A stretch of 64,000 nucleotides of DNA from Ailanthus altissimus (GCA_946807835.1 OX327684.1:10812501-10876500), one strand, 5' to 3'. Counted from the first letter of the stretch, positions 1 through 12,580 are shown. Notes: a model not told the origin generated them from the letters alone. Made by a program: numbers and translations.

Positions 1-300
1 GGCCTGATATTGGGACAACCAATCCATCTCCAAAATCACATTAAATTCACTGATGACTAGCAAGATCAAGTCCACCGAAAATTCTTGGCCCCTTATACAA
101 ATTTTACTACCCCTACATACCTTTTTTGCTACACTAGAGTCTCTAGTAGGAAGAGACACCACCATACTACAATCTAATAACTGTGGCGCTAAACTAGCAT
201 TTGCAGCAAACCCCTTAGAAATAAAAGAGTGGGTAGCTCCAAGATATATCGGTATATAAGCATTTTGATCAAAAAATAACATCGTATCTGTCACAATATT
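1..300 (-). pseudogene. retrotransposon aspartic protease remnant
   Basis: The minus strand reads IYLGATHSFIS followed by a Cys-Arg-Gly-Ser stretch and then EMDWLSQYQ at the edge of the window. This is the layout of the plant gypsy gag-pol protease. The catalytic Asp expected just before the Gly-Ala-Thr-His block is replaced (Tyr-Leu-Gly), so the enzyme would be inactive. The homologous stretch at 47700-47990 keeps Asp (LIDLGVTHSF). The remaining pol is off the left edge. The apparent plus-strand frame over this stretch is only the complement. Confidence 0.75.
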
Positions 301-1274
301 TGGGGCCGCATCCGTCTCTTGTTGGGTTACTGTAAATACCCTAGCCTGGGTATGAGGTCTGCCTTGCTGCCCTTCAGATGATCCACCTCGATCGGCTCCT
401 CTACTAGGTTGGCCTAAACTATTGGGCCTTTTGAATTAGGAACCACCTCGACTCTGTCCTCGGCCACCACTGGTTTATCCCAGAGCTGGTGGTCTATCTT
501 CTATCTCACTTCTGGCTCTGATGTTTGGACAATCTCTTATATAATAACCCTCTTGACCATACTTATAGCAACCTGTAGTCCCCTTCCTACAATCCCAGGA
601 TGAGCTTTGCCGTATTTGTTACATACTAAAAAATCCTTCCAACTCTCTTTAGTATTCCGGGATCCAGTTGACGGTTGCCTAATGAAAGCTTGACTTGATT
701 GAGCTCCTTGGCTTACTTTTTAACCATTGGACCATATAGATGTCTCCTCCATTCTTACGGATTTACTAGGTCTTCCCCGAGAACTACCTATCCAGCCTAT
801 TGTTTTGCTCTACTATTTCGATTTAAGGATGGCTGCCATGCTCTTTTTAACTCAAGTTGCAGCTTCCACTAATGCTTAGTAATGAGTGTGAGCTGCAGAT
901 ACTACGTAAGCCCTAATCCGAGGATTGAGGCTTACTACAAACCGATTAGCCTTTTGCTCTTTGTTATCAGCTATGAAGAGAACGACATGAAGGAGTTCTG
1001 AAAACTTCTTTTCATAATCTGCCACGGAGAGGGAACCTTGTTCTAGCTTTAAAAACTCTTCTATCTTCACATATTTATAACTCTTAGGATATAACTTATC
1101 CAGAAATTTCCTTTTAAAAAGTGCCTAAGACACCCCATCAATATTCCTCCTCTGTAAAGCCTTCCACCAATCCTTTGCCCTTTCCTTTAATAGAAATGCT
1201 GAGTATAAAACCATTTGTTTGTCCGAACACCCCATAACCTAGAAATTATCTTCATTGTACTCTAACTAGGATAA
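301..1274 (-). pseudogene. gypsy gag remnant, C-terminal part with degenerate zinc knuckle
   Basis: The frame at 876-1070 reads a gag capsid stretch (LKLEQGSLSVADYEKKF ... RFVVSLNPRIRAYVV) of the retrotransposon gag family. Further along, about 528-573, lies a zinc knuckle in which the second Cys and the His have both become Tyr (GCYKYGQEGYYIRDCP). The reading frame is interrupted by several stops. The upstream part of gag continues beyond the inserted solo LTR, at 4074-4322. Gag would form the particle and package RNA in an active element; this copy cannot. Confidence 0.78.
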
Positions 1275-4073
1275 TGACAGGACCTGCCCGGAGACCCTCT
1301 ATTTTAGATCCCAGTGGCCTTACCGGGCACCCCGACGAAAGTTCCTCAGAATTTAACTGGGTAAGTTAAGAAATTTCGCGAGGCGAACCCCTTTTTATTT
1401 CTTGCTATTATTGAGAAAATCTTAGAATATACATGAAAATGAATTCTTAAATTTTAAAAAACAATGGCTAGAGTTTCCCCGTTTTTCTTTAAAATCCAAT
1501 ACAAAACCTATAAAGAAATTTTACTTCTATTTCAAACACTTCTCATTACTACTAAATAAGACCTCCTGTCATTTCCAAAATCAATCCAACTCAACTCATT
1601 AATTTTATTTAAATCACAAAACGAGCAAACTCATAAAAAGTAAAAATGATTATCATAATATCAAAATCTCTTCTTGTTACTTCAAAACATACGTACAAAT
1701 ACACATGCCTATAACTACTATGCAGAAAGAAAAAAGGGTGCTATTTAGCACATTTACATTTACAAAAATGATCTTCAGATTTGGCCCACTAATTAGCTAT
1801 AGGAGAATTAGCAACTTACGTAACGAGACCTGCACCTGGAAAGGGGGTTTAGAAAACATAAAACATAAAACAAGTGAGCTAAAAGAGCTCAGTTAATGCA
1901 TTAAGATTTCAAATAAAATACAATTCTGCATAGATATTAAATTCTAAAAGACATGCATAAATCATGCTTCTAAAACTTGTATAAAGTTATAAAATGGTTT
2001 CTAACATCATATACCGATAAAATCTTGTCGAGCGGGTTTTATTTACATCTTTAGAAAACAATATCCAAAATCTGTACAACATAATAACTAGCATGTACAT
2101 ATAAATGCATATTATGCAATCGGTAGATCGAAAACTATTATATCCCTCGCTCGGCCATTTTCTTTCTAAACTGTACCGATGGTAACCCTAAAGCTCTATA
2201 CTCACACAGCGACTCAACTAGCACCGTACAGGTAAGTAGGTCACGGGGCGCCTCAACTAGCAGTATCCACAGTGACATCTCAATACATCTCACTGGCTAT
2301 GCAGCGGAATCCTACATCGCCTACATATAGTAAGATAATACCCTGTACACATAGAGCGACTCACATGACTTGACAACCCGACTTCCTAGAGTTAGTGACA
2401 CACCCCCCAATACCTACTCATGTGTATGGGATATACCGGCCGGGTCTAATACAATCACCACCACTATAATCTGAGGGTATGAATGGCCTTTGAAATTGAT
2501 GTAGTAGTTTTTAAGCTATTTCTTAAACTGAACATGTAAATGCATATCCATGGATATATATCGAAATCATAAATCATGTTTATGCATTAAAAATTCATAA
2601 AACATACAATCTCATTACGCGAAAACATAATAAGCAAAACATAAACAATGACAGATTTTCACTCACAACTACTCTGAGCTTAGTTTTGCTCTGGATTTCT
2701 ACTCCCGTTACAAGTCTCGATTTTCTTCACATATACGCCATAAATGAAATTTAGAACTAATTCAAATGCTAGAATCTCATTTAACTACTAAACATCCTAA
2801 TCAGCATACAAAGCCTGGATGGATACTACTTTTTGCTTTTCAGTTATGACACCATTTAATTTCATTTAATCTAGTTTAATTCACCACCTGAACCCATAAA
2901 AATTATTAAACGCCTTATAAATTAGTTGGACAGAAATTGCCATTCACCTTTCCAAAATGGACAATTATGTCTTAGTTTCTTCATTTTGATTTTTTCATCA
3001 ACCATATACATTTAATATACATAATACACCATTTATACACAGCAATTCAATCATAACACAACTCAACCCTAACTTCTCTAAAGTGGCTGAATTTACATCC
3101 ACCACTCAACAAATTTCTTTTCATCAATATTTTGTTCCAATTGCATCAAAATCAAGCCAATTTCATTCTAATGCCTTAATTATAACCAATTGAAGTCTCT
3201 ACATCAAAGTCACCCAAAACTGTAATTCTTACCTTGCCAATTTCTTCAATTTGATGACTCCTTCAAGGTCTACACTAGAATTCAACTCAATCTAAACCAA
3301 GAATACACACAAGAATATCAATTGAAGCAATCTTAAAAGTTCACGTATCAACCTTACAAAACAATACTTTTCTTATCTCTTTTTCTTGGATTTTCACTAA
3401 TGGAGGCTTCAATTGATCTTAGAAACTTGTACTTGACCTTATTTTAACTTGATTAAGCATGAAACATCATGAAAAAAATTGAAATTTCACTGTAGCAGCC
3501 CCTCATTTCTCTTGGACGAATTTTGCTTCTCTTTTGCTCTAAGATGTTTTTGCTTTCATCTCTCAAATTTTCTAGACACTTCTACCTTTATATATAGAAA
3601 TCCCTCAATTGTCTAATTTACCCCTCAACTTGCTCTAAATTTCTAATTTTCCATTAGTTGGAAACTAAGTATGTAATTGGTTCCTTTGCAACTATTTAGT
3701 TAGAATAGTCAAAAGAACTAACTAGAATTCCCAACTAGGCAATCCATGAAATTGTGTCTAATTGGTTCATTCTCTAATATATGGATTGTGTTTCTCAACA
3801 AAGGCTTGTTCCATATATAACCCTTAAATGGAAATTCATGAAGTAAATTAAAATTTCATTTTTCAAGCCAATAGAGAAAATTCTAAAAATATTCTAGGGT
3901 CGTCCGACGCTCCGACCGAATGTGAAATTATCAAATTAGGTCTAATATCTCTCATGCGCACCATAAAAAAAAAATATTTCTAATATGGTTAGAATTAGGT
4001 AACCCCACAGTGTCTTTATTATTCTATACCAAAATCTATGTGTCAATACTACTAATAAGGATTGGATATTACA
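1275..4073 (-). mobile_element. solo LTR of the Tekay-like family, inserted in gag
   Basis: The sequence runs from TGACAGGACCTGCC to GGATATTACA, the same ends as the LTRs at 4474, 41767 and 49386, and its 2799 bp match the 2798-bp LTR at 41767-44564. It is flanked by GATAA (1270-1274) and GATAG (4074-4078), a 5-bp TSD with one mismatch. Removing it rejoins gag as seen at 48940-48970 in the complete element. No internal sequence is present, so it is a solo LTR left by recombination between the two LTRs of a once complete copy. It has the same orientation as the host element. Confidence 0.92.
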
Positions 4074-4322
4074 GATAGGGCTCTCTCAGGGTCTCTTGTA
4101 CCACCATACGGCTTAGTGTCTAAGTTCTTAGCAAGCTCAATAGACATTCTTGTCTCTCTCGGCTACTGAATTATTGCCGCTAGTATCTGGGCCATCTGAG
4201 CTATATTTATGTCTCCACCCTCTGACTCGGTAGGCTGAGATGACTCATGAGGGGTCTGAGGCATTAGACGCAATAGATTCCGCAGCTGCTATCCTAGTAC
4301 ATGAGCCCCCACGATGATGCAT
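4074..4322 (-). pseudogene. gypsy gag remnant, N-terminal part
   Basis: This is the beginning of gag in the Tekay-like element, read from an ATG at 4322-4320 about 135 bases after the primer binding site. It contains an alanine-rich start followed by stretches that match position for position the gag start of the complete element near 49000-49230. In-frame stops are present within the first 30 codons. The C-terminal part lies beyond the solo LTR at 301-1274. Confidence 0.7.
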
Positions 4323-4458
4323 ATTTTATGAGAATTTAATAATGCAAATGGTTATTAAATGCATGAAATTCAATTTAATAAAATTAGAAAAAGTATGCAC
4401 TTTTAAGAAATCTCATTCTGAAAATAAACCTTATGTAATTGAGAACATAAAGAATCGG

Positions 4459-4470
4459 GCTCTGATACCA
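4459..4470 (-). promoter_or_regulatory. primer binding site, initiator-Met tRNA
   Basis: The minus strand reads TGGTATCAGAGC, the complement of the 3' end of plant initiator methionine tRNA, three bases inside the LTR end at 4474. This fixes the element's orientation and marks the LTR at 4474-7869 as its 5' LTR. Confidence 0.92.
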
Positions 4471-5323
4471 CTATGACAGGACCCGCCCTAAGACCCTTTA
4501 CTATAGATCTCGGGGGGCCCTTCCAAGCATCCTAACAGAAGCTCCTCGGAATCTCACTATGAAAACTGAGAAATTCCGCGAGGTGAACCCTTTTTTATTT
4601 TGTTCTCATACCAACTAAATTCCAAAATATTTTTGAAGATATTTTACCAAAGTTTTTAAAAAAATGGACATAGTTTCCTCTGTTTTTTCCTAAACATCCC
4701 AATACAAAACCTGCAAGAAAATTACACTTTTATTTCAAATAGTTTCTCAACTTTTAAATAGGACCTCCGATCCTTTTCAAAACCAAATCCAAACTCAACC
4801 CAATAATTTCATTATAATTAAAAAATTAACATACTAATAAAAAGTAATACACTATCACCATAATACCAAAACCTCTTCTAGTTTGTTTAAAACATATTTA
4901 CAATATGCACAAGTCTATAACTACTATGCAAAAATCAAAAGGTGCTACTTTGCACATTTACATTTATAAAATGATCGTCAGACTTGGCCCCCTAATCAGT
5001 TGTAGGAGAATCACTAACTTACTCACCGAGGCCTGCACCTGGAGGGGGTTTAAAAAATATAAAATATAAAATACAAAACGAGTAAGCGAAATGAGCTTAA
5101 TGAGTGCATTTAAGATTTTTAGTAAAAATAAATTAAAATTTTGCATAAATAATAAATTCTGAAAAAATGCATAAAACATGCTTCTAAAACTATTATAAAA
5201 CTATTAAATGATTTCTAACGCCATATGTTGATAAAATCTTGCCGAGCAGGTTTTATTTATATCTTCTGTAAACAATATTCAGAATCTGTAAAACATAATA
5301 ACTAACAAGTACACATATAATAT

Positions 5324-5889
5324 CAGACTGTGTGGAGCCCACTAACCCTTTAGCCCAACCAGTGCCGGGATCACCATCACCCACTAGTCAGGCACTGGCG
5401 CACCCACACAATCCTTTCAGGTTACTTGCGCCCCCAAGGAATCGACCCCCCGCCCCCATCTCAATGGAGGCCTTATAGCATTTAGAGGTTCTTCCTTATA
5501 CCCATCAATCTTTAAAGGCCTATAAGGCCTCTATAGAGATGGGGGCGGGGGTTCGAATCCTTGGGGCGCAAGTAATTGAGCTAATTATGTATTAGGATGC
5601 TGATGGCTTTAAGGTGTCATCCAACAGATGGACCAAGGAGTTAGTGGGTCTCACACACTCTGACAAAAGGCTGGCCTTTTTTCCAGAGTGTGTGGGGCCC
5701 ACCCCAACTCTTTGGTGTCCACTCAGGGAAGCTGCAGGCGCCCCAACACACCCAGGCGCAGAACGCACCACCCTTCCTTCGATCCCAGGTTCGAGGGAGG
5801 GGAGGTACGTCCTGCGCCTGGGTGTGTTGGGGCACCTATAGCTTCCCCGGGTAGACCCTAAAGAGTTGGGGTAGGCCCCACACACTCTG
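5324..5889. mobile_element. foldback / MITE-like cluster inside an LTR
   Basis: This block is absent from the sister LTRs. It starts CAGACTGTGTGGAGCCCAC and ends with the inverted version of the same motif, and two more copies of the end motif meet head to head around a short palindrome at about 5663-5695. The right half (about 5691-5889) is one roughly 200-bp foldback with arms of about 90 bp. The left half contains its own inverted repeat (5423-5463 against 5536-5576). It is much more GC-rich than its surroundings. I see no transposase and cannot settle a clean TSD, so its superfamily stays open. Confidence 0.7.
5550..5560 (+). promoter_or_regulatory. B-box-like Pol III motif in a foldback arm
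   Basis: GGTTCGAATCC matches the B box of tRNA-type Pol III promoters and lies in the right arm of the inverted repeat. The left arm carries a diverged complement. No A box at proper spacing and no cloverleaf is visible, so this is not a tRNA gene. It may betray a tRNA-derived (SINE-like) origin of the arm. Confidence 0.4.
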
Positions 5890-7869
5890 ACAAATAAATA
5901 CGTAATGTGCGTTCGGTAGCTCAAAAAAATATTAAAACCCTCACTGGGCCATTATTTTTCTAAACTGTACCGATGGTAACCCTAAAACTTTATGCTCACG
6001 CAATGACTAAACTAACACCGCACAATGTGAGTATGTCACAGGGCGGCTAAACTAGTAACACCCATTGTGACATCTAAAGATATTTCACTGTCTATGTAGC
6101 AAAATCCTACATCGCCTACATATAACGAGATAATACCCTGTACACATAGAGCGACTCATATGACTCGACAACCTGACTTTTCGGAGTTAGTGATACGCCC
6201 TCCAATACTTGCCCATACGTACGGGATATACCGGCCTAGTCTTAAACTATCACTACAACTATAAATCTGACGGTACCAATGGCCTTTGAAAACTAATGTA
6301 ATAGTTTAAAAAAAAACTGTTTTTCAAATGAATGTAGAAATTCATAAATATAACAATATATAAAAGCTATAAATCATATTTAAGCATTTAAGATCACATA
6401 AAACATAAATATTCAAATATGTGAAAATATATTAAATGAAAGATATATAATTACAGATTTTTACTCACCAACCGCTCCAAACTCAATTCTTCTCTGGACT
6501 TTTACTTCCTTTACTAGTCTCGATTTTCTTCACATACACGCCATAAATGACATTTAGAACCTTTACAAATGCAAAAATTTCACTTAAACTAATAAGCGCC
6601 CTAATTGGCTTAAGGCCCGGATGGATTCCACTTTCCAATTTTCATTTACGAAGTCATTCAATCTTATTTAATCATGTTTAGTTCACAATCCAAAGCCATA
6701 AAAATTTCTTAATACCTTGTAAATTTGGTTGGACATAATTGACCTTCACTTTACCAAAATAGACAATTATGTCTCATTTACTTCATTTTTTATTTCCCAT
6801 TAACCATATACATCCAATTGATACAAGAAATCATTTATACACAACAATTAAGCCAAAACATAACTCAAACCCTAAAATCCCTAAAGTAGCCAAAATTTAC
6901 CCTACTCACCCAACACATCTCATTTCTCAATTTCTTGTTCCAATGATATCCAAATCAAGCCAAATTAATTCTAATGCCCTAATAACATCCAATTGAAGTT
7001 TCTACAATAAAATCACACCAAACCCTAATTCTTACCTTACTAATTCCTTTACTTTGATGACTCCTTTAAGCTCCACACTTGAATTCAACTCAATCTAAAT
7101 CAAGAATTCCAACAAAAACATCAATTGAAGCAATCTTGAAAATTCATACATCATCATTATTAAACAATGCTTTTATTACCCTTTTTCCTTGGATTTTCAC
7201 TAATGAAAGCTTTAATTGATCTTAGAAACTTGTGTTTGGCTTTATTTTAACTTGATCAAGAATGAAAACTCATGAAAAAACATTGGGTTTTACTGTAGCA
7301 GCACTTCCTCTTTCATAACCGAATTCCTCTCTTTTTGCTCTAAACATATTATGTTTTTACTTAGCTAAATTCTAGACACTTCACCCTTATATAGTGCTCT
7401 CCCAAAAGTTTAATTTACCTCTTAACTAATTCTAAATTTCTAAATTTCCATTAGTTTAAAATGGAAGTATTTAATTGGTTACTTTCTAACTATTTAGTTA
7501 GAATAGTCAAAGGAACTAACTAGACCTCCAACTTGGCAATCTATGAACTTGTCTCTAATTGGTTCATTTTTTAACATATGGATTGTGTTTCTTAACAAAG
7601 GCTTGTTCCATGCATAACCCTTAAATGAAAATTCATGTATTAAATTAAAATTTTCTTTCCCAAGCCAATAAAGAAAAATTCCAAAAATATTCCATGATCG
7701 TTCAACGCTTCAACCGAGTGCGAAATTACTAATTTAGGTCTAATACCTCACACGCGCACCCTAAAATAAATATTCCTAGTAAGGTTGGAATCAGGTAACC
7801 CTACGGTGTCTTTATCACTTTATACCAAAATCTAGGCACCTATATTACTAATAGGGATCAGATATTACA

Positions 7870-9190
7870 GGGAAAATAGGGATGAAAACCTAATGATTAC
7901 AAAGAAAAAAAAAGACATTTACTACAATAACTATAAATAGTAACATATGAACAGTGATAGCGCTACATTAAAGTACTACAGTGATGTGGTGCCTAAAACG
8001 TCTCCACTAGAAGTTGTTTTCCAAGTTTGAGCGTCGCGGCACTTAGCCCCTAGCACTGCAGCGCTCATGCGATAACAAAAATACCTCTTCAAAGGTCCTA
8101 TTTTGACTTAGATTCGAAGGCTTTTCCCTAAGGTTTCTTAAAATTATAAAAGCATTATTTTCTAAGCCAAGATATAGACTTTTGGAGAGGAAAAAATTAG
8201 GAAAATAATTCACAACACAAAATCAAGAGATAAAAAAAAATTTTAAGATTCAAGATCAAGATCAAGCTTCAAGTCAAGGTAGAGAGAAAAGCAACCCAAG
8301 ACGGTTCTTGATTAGTTTTTCTTTTATTTTCTTATCATTATGTTCTTGTTTTTGTTGTTATTTATAGATTGGTTTGATAATCTTGGTTTAGTGATGAGTT
8401 AAACTTGTTTGATCTAGGGTTAAACTTTTAAACCTAGTGTGTAGTTGGATTTTTGTTAATTCTTAATTTATAAAATTAATACATATAATTTATTCATTCT
8501 ATCTTATATTTAATCTTTTTATGATATCTGGTCAATATTTTAATTGATTTAGGAACCATGATAAACTCGACGAATGGATTCATTTTTTTAGCCTATGATA
8601 GCCTAATGCACGATCTTATGGTAACAGCTATCAGTTCTATGTGGGATAGACATATACCTAGATGATATGTATGCTATTATTTAAACCTAGTCTTAATGAA
8701 TTCATTCTATTTTGATTACTATAGATATATAGGTAATTGTTAGAATGCATAATATAGTCACTCGACCATCGATATAGGCTTGTGATGAGATTAGAGTCTA
8801 GTTAATCAATTTGTATTAAGAGATTAACAAAGAGGTTAATAAATCCAATAAAATACTAGGGGATAAGTCAAAACCCTAAATTGTTATTAATTGGTGAATT
8901 CAACTCTTTGTTTATTTGTTATTTATTTTTAGTTTGATTTGATAAAATTAAGTTAAATAATTAAATTTTAGATTTTTATTTTTTTTGAATAAAAATTCAG
9001 TAGATATAATTATAGAAGTTGATTAAAGAATTAGATCGTATAGTCTCTGTAGGAACGATACTTGGACTTAAAATTCTATATTACTTGATACGATAGTGTA
9101 TACTTGCACTTCGCTATTATAGCATACATACTTCAGTACCGCTATCTGTGAGAAAGTTCTAAATAATAAAGCAAACATTTTTGGCACTAA
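7870..9190 (+). repeat. partial LTR (Athila/Tat type), 5' part missing
   Basis: The stretch at 9035-9130 (tagtctctgtaggaacg, then tatacttgcacttcgc) has the same layout as the 3' end of the Athila-type solo LTR at 21357-22732: a conserved GGGA/GGAACGATAC block, a TATTACTTG block and an ACTTGC block near the LTR end. Upstream lie the dyad cluster and TATA box annotated separately. The left part of the LTR was displaced or lost when the Tekay-like element inserted at 7870. The following TTTTTGGCAC (9180-9189) may be a decayed primer binding site. No coding capacity is visible. Confidence 0.65.
8030..8151 (+). promoter_or_regulatory. LTR dyad cluster and TATA box
   Basis: Two imperfect dyads of the AGCGC-N4-GCGCT type (8030-8044 and 8052-8066) precede a TATAAAA at 8145-8151. 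The same order occurs in the LTRs at 21357, 27227 and 40304, which supports a retrotransposon promoter. This is a sequence-pattern call only. Confidence 0.5.
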
Positions 9191-9205
9191 GATATTCAGA
9201 AATCA

Positions 9206-10660
9206 AACATGACAAACCACATAAATTCTTACTACTTAAGGCTTTTAGAAAATAATGAAAATGAAGGTTTGAGTAATATGAACATGATCAACTGGGAAAC
9301 GAGATCTCCACTAGTATGGCGGAGGTATTAGCTAAGATTCTGAAGCAACTTAAGGAGACTAAGAGGGAAAACTAAGAGTTGAAATATAGACTGATAGTAT
9401 AGAGGATACAAGGAGTTCAACAATCTTGAGGAAGTGTTTCCCCGTGAGGATATACAAAAGCAAAACTAGAAAGAAAAATTCGTTGAGAATAGAGGAAGGA
9501 AAGAAGTCGTAAAGACAATGAGAAGCATAGACAGAGAACAAGACATGTTCATAATTATTAAGGAGGTCGGTGAACTATATAAGAAGGTTGGAAAGACCAA
9601 AACCACTAAGGACATAATGTCCTTAGCTCGGAAGGTGAAACAAGATCCTTTTTAAGGAGGCTATAAAGAAAGTGAAAAAGACACTAAAGTTTTTTGTTCT
9701 TAACTCTCATATATACAATGGTACTAGAGATTTGGAGGAGTGTATCTTTGACATTAATTCAAAGATGATAGCGCATGAAATGGATAACCCCCTCAAATGT
9801 ATTACTTTTCCTTGAAGAGATGACCCAAGCATGGCTCTAAATATTGAAAGAGAATTCAATACCCTCTTTTGACAAATTGACTACCCATTTTATCATATAG
9901 TATATATGGAATAAAAGAAAAAGAATACAACTTTGTACTTGTTCTTCATAAAGCAAAGGGAGAATGAGTTAATAAGGATCTTCCTAAATAAGTTCAATAG
10001 AGAACTCAGTGAGTTGGGAAGCAACAACACAGAGATAGTGGCCCAGATATAGAAGAAGGCACTAATGATATCCATATTTTATTACCGATATCATGTTCAA
10101 AAGAACTTCACTTCTATCAAATTGCTCAGTTAGAATTCAAAGCAGTGGATTCGAGAGGAGAAAGACGAAGCTACAATAATGAAAGAGGCTTTCAATAATC
10201 AAAAGTGGGAAGGAAGGAATTCCATCCCAGTATGAAAAATTCAAAAAGCGGCTTTCCATTTTCAAATGAGATAAATGACAAAGACAATTTAAGCATTTGA
10301 TTCCCACTAATACACATACTAAGAAAATTTGGAAAAATTATAAGGATTTCAAAATTTATAGGAAGCCGAAGTTGATCGAGATCCAAAATAATTGATGAGA
10401 CTAAACCAAACATTATCCCTTCTACAACAAAAAGGGACACAACATCACCACATGCAAATTACTAAGGGTGCACCTATACACCCTCATAAAGAACAAATAT
10501 CTAGCTGAATTCTAGATAAAGTTAGAACCTAAGAAGACTATAACATTGGAACCAGATAAGGACCTCAAACTAACTGGGGTGGAGGTCACAACAACTGAAG
10601 AAATTAGCATCAAGATATTAGACACGATTCAAGGATTGTTATATGACTTTCAATACTGAG
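9206..10660 (+). pseudogene. Tat-like gag remnant
   Basis: Translated fragments in changing plus frames include a tryptophan-containing capsid stretch near 9790-9880, KQRENELIRIFLNKFNREL near 9950-10015, and a knuckle-like segment YPFYNKKGHNITTCKLL near 10410-10460 followed by LIKNKYLAEF. These are in the order of Tat-group gag. The knuckle has lost its first Cys (YPFYN). Frequent stops show a long-dead gene. Confidence 0.65.
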
Positions 10661-10699
10661 AAGAAAAAGAAAACATAAAATAGGATACAAATTAAAAGA

Positions 10700-11330
10700 G
10701 TGAAAATGAGGGCTTGACAGTTATAAAAGGACCACAGATAGTAGGCAAACCAATTGAAGACTTCATGGAAGCACTATCCATGAGAATAGTAGTCAACCAT
10801 TACTTTGTGGTGGTACTTTATGGCAAACCCCTACAGAGAAAGAGGAAGGATGAAAAATAGAGGCCTTTGTTTAGAAGAACTATTAAAGTTTAGAGGATGG
10901 GAGTGAGAAAGACGTCAGCTCTCATTATCATAGAAATTGAGCAAGAATTATGAGAAGTTTCTTTCGCCCAAGAGGATTTGACCGACATAATGCTTTTACA
11001 CCTCAACCCATTAGTGAAAATGTTGAACATAAGAAAGAATGTTGTTCGACATCTATTTGTCAATGGTGAAAGTAGTGCTAACATTTTATTTTGAGATATA
11101 GAGCATTAATAAAAAGACCTTCAAGACGAAGTTCATTGCATTACTAGAAATGAGAGTGCAAGTTAAAGAATTCATTATACTGCCAATAATTGCAGTAGGG
11201 AAAAGGCTAGAGATAGATTAGTTACTAATTCATACACTCTCTGCTTATAACACAATGGTGGGATAATTTTAAATCCATTATATGAAGGTTGTCCCTTCCT
11301 TCTTACATAAAGTAGTTAGGTACGTATCAG
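10700..11330 (+). pseudogene. Tat-like aspartic protease remnant
   Basis: Near 11042-11090 the plus strand reads RHLFVNGESSANILF, aligned with the protease active-site block of Tat elements, but the Asp is replaced (Asn-Gly-Glu). It is preceded by a stretch resembling the gag-protease linker (FAQEDLTDIMLLHLNPLV). It is inactive and broken by stops. Confidence 0.6.
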
Positions 11331-11559
11331 CTAAAAAAAAAGTAATGATGAATTAGTAAAACAGTTTATACTAACTTGGTTAAATTATTAAAAGATAAGA
11401 AAGGAATGAAAAAAGCTTCCATGGGAATAGAGAAAAAAGATAAGAAATGAGGAAAGAATGGTAGGCCCAGAACTTCAAGTAACATACATATTCTTTCACT
11501 ATCACAGGAGGTGACGCCTTTTCAATAGCAACTAAAGGACTTGTAGCCAAAAGCTCTTC

Positions 11560-12580
11560 CCTAAGAAGAATAACGAATGGAAGAATACACCTCACCCCAT
11601 ACAGAAAAGATAGAAGAAGTACAATTAGACCACTTTGTCATTGACAAGAAAGTACTGCTAAACACCAACATGAATGAGGAGGAAAGAGTAGCAATTATCT
11701 ACTTATTAAAGAGGAACCAAGAAATCTTTCCTGGTCCTATAGATATAGTTAGAATAGATTCGGAGGTGATAAGCTATAAGCTGAGCATCAAAAGAGGCTA
11801 CCCTTCAATTAGACAAAGGTAAGAAGATTCACCGTAGAACATAACAAGATCATTAGTAACAAGGTTGACAGATTATTAGAAGTTGGATTCATCCGAGAAG
11901 TATATTATCCAGATTGGCTAGCGAATGTGGTAGTCACACCTAAGAAGAATAGAAAGTGGCGAGTTTGCATATACTATACATATCTCAACAAGGCAATACC
12001 AAAAGACTTATTCCCACTTTTGAAGATCGATTTGATAGTAGACGCAATAATTGGATATGAAAGTTATCATTCTTGGATGCATAAAGTGGATACAACTAGA
12101 TCATGATGGATCTAAAAGATGATAAGAAAACTAGCTTTGTGGTTGAGTGGGAAATCTACTACTACAAGGCAATATCGTTCGATCTAAAGAATGTCAGAGC
12201 CACATTCCAAAAGCTGACCAAAATCTTTACATAGTGATCAAGAGTAGCAAAAAAGAGGATTATATTGTGAATCTACAAAAAGTGTTTGACATCTTACAAA
12301 AATACAAGATATGCTTAAATTCAGTGAAATGCACATTTGGAATCTCATCTAGAACTTTCTCGGGATAAATAGTAAACATGAGAGAAATCAAGGTAGACTT
12401 ATCACAAGTTCAAGACCTTAGAAACACCACCGTATTTCGAATGCTAAATAAAGTGCAAATATTGATTGGAAGGATCTCAACATTGAACAGGTTCATCCCT
12501 AGGATGTACAACAACTACAAATCTTTCTTCCAAGCTATCAAAGTTAAGAATAAGAACTTATGGGCTTTAAAATAGACAAA
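11560..12580 (+). pseudogene. Tat-like reverse transcriptase remnant
   Basis: The open stretch at 11577-11822 gives the RT N-terminus (LLKRNQEIFPGPID). It continues in shifted frames with VGFIREVYYPDWLANVVV, then LNKAIPKDLFPL, then KKTSFVV. The frame at 12378-12575 supplies the connection to RNase H (LIGRISTLNRFIPRM). The catalytic YxDD box is gone: the aligned place, about 12220-12250, reads YIVIKSSKKED. Similar RT wording occurs in element B at 24000-24860. Confidence 0.75.

Larger units (their letters stand above)
1..7869 (-). mobile_element. Ty3/gypsy Tekay/Del-like retrotransposon, 5' half
   Basis: Read on the minus strand the order is LTR (4474-7869), initiator-Met primer binding site (4459-4470), gag, then the start of protease at the window edge, so the rest of pol lies outside. 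The family assignment rests on similarity to the complete element at 41767-52201, which shares LTR ends, primer site, gag and protease wording and has a Tekay-type chromodomain end. Gag is interrupted by a solo LTR (1275-4073), and the LTR carries a foldback cluster (5324-5889). The open frames are short and broken, so the copy is dead. It sits at 7870 inside an Athila/Tat-type LTR remnant, which makes it younger than that remnant. The TSD cannot be checked because the other end is not in the window. Confidence 0.88.
4474..7869 (-). repeat. 5' LTR of the Tekay-like element, enlarged by an insertion
   Basis: It begins TGACAGGACCCGCCC and ends GGATATTACA on the plus strand. It is 3396 bp, against about 2.8 kb for the other copies of the family. 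The excess of about 566 bp is the foldback cluster at 5324-5889. The remainder aligns along its length with 1275-4073, 41767-44564, 49386-52201 and, reversed, 15726-19953. No gene is visible in it. Confidence 0.9.

Noticed and set aside
5536..5576. Possible tRNA gene because of GGTTCGAATCC
   Set aside because: No A box at the right distance and no cloverleaf; the motif lies in an inverted repeat of a mobile element.
5592..5924. Overlapping long frames on both strands (5592-5924, 5614-5841, 5641-5835)
   Set aside because: They arise from the GC-rich foldback cluster. Both strands are open because the arms are palindromic, and there is no domain or start context.
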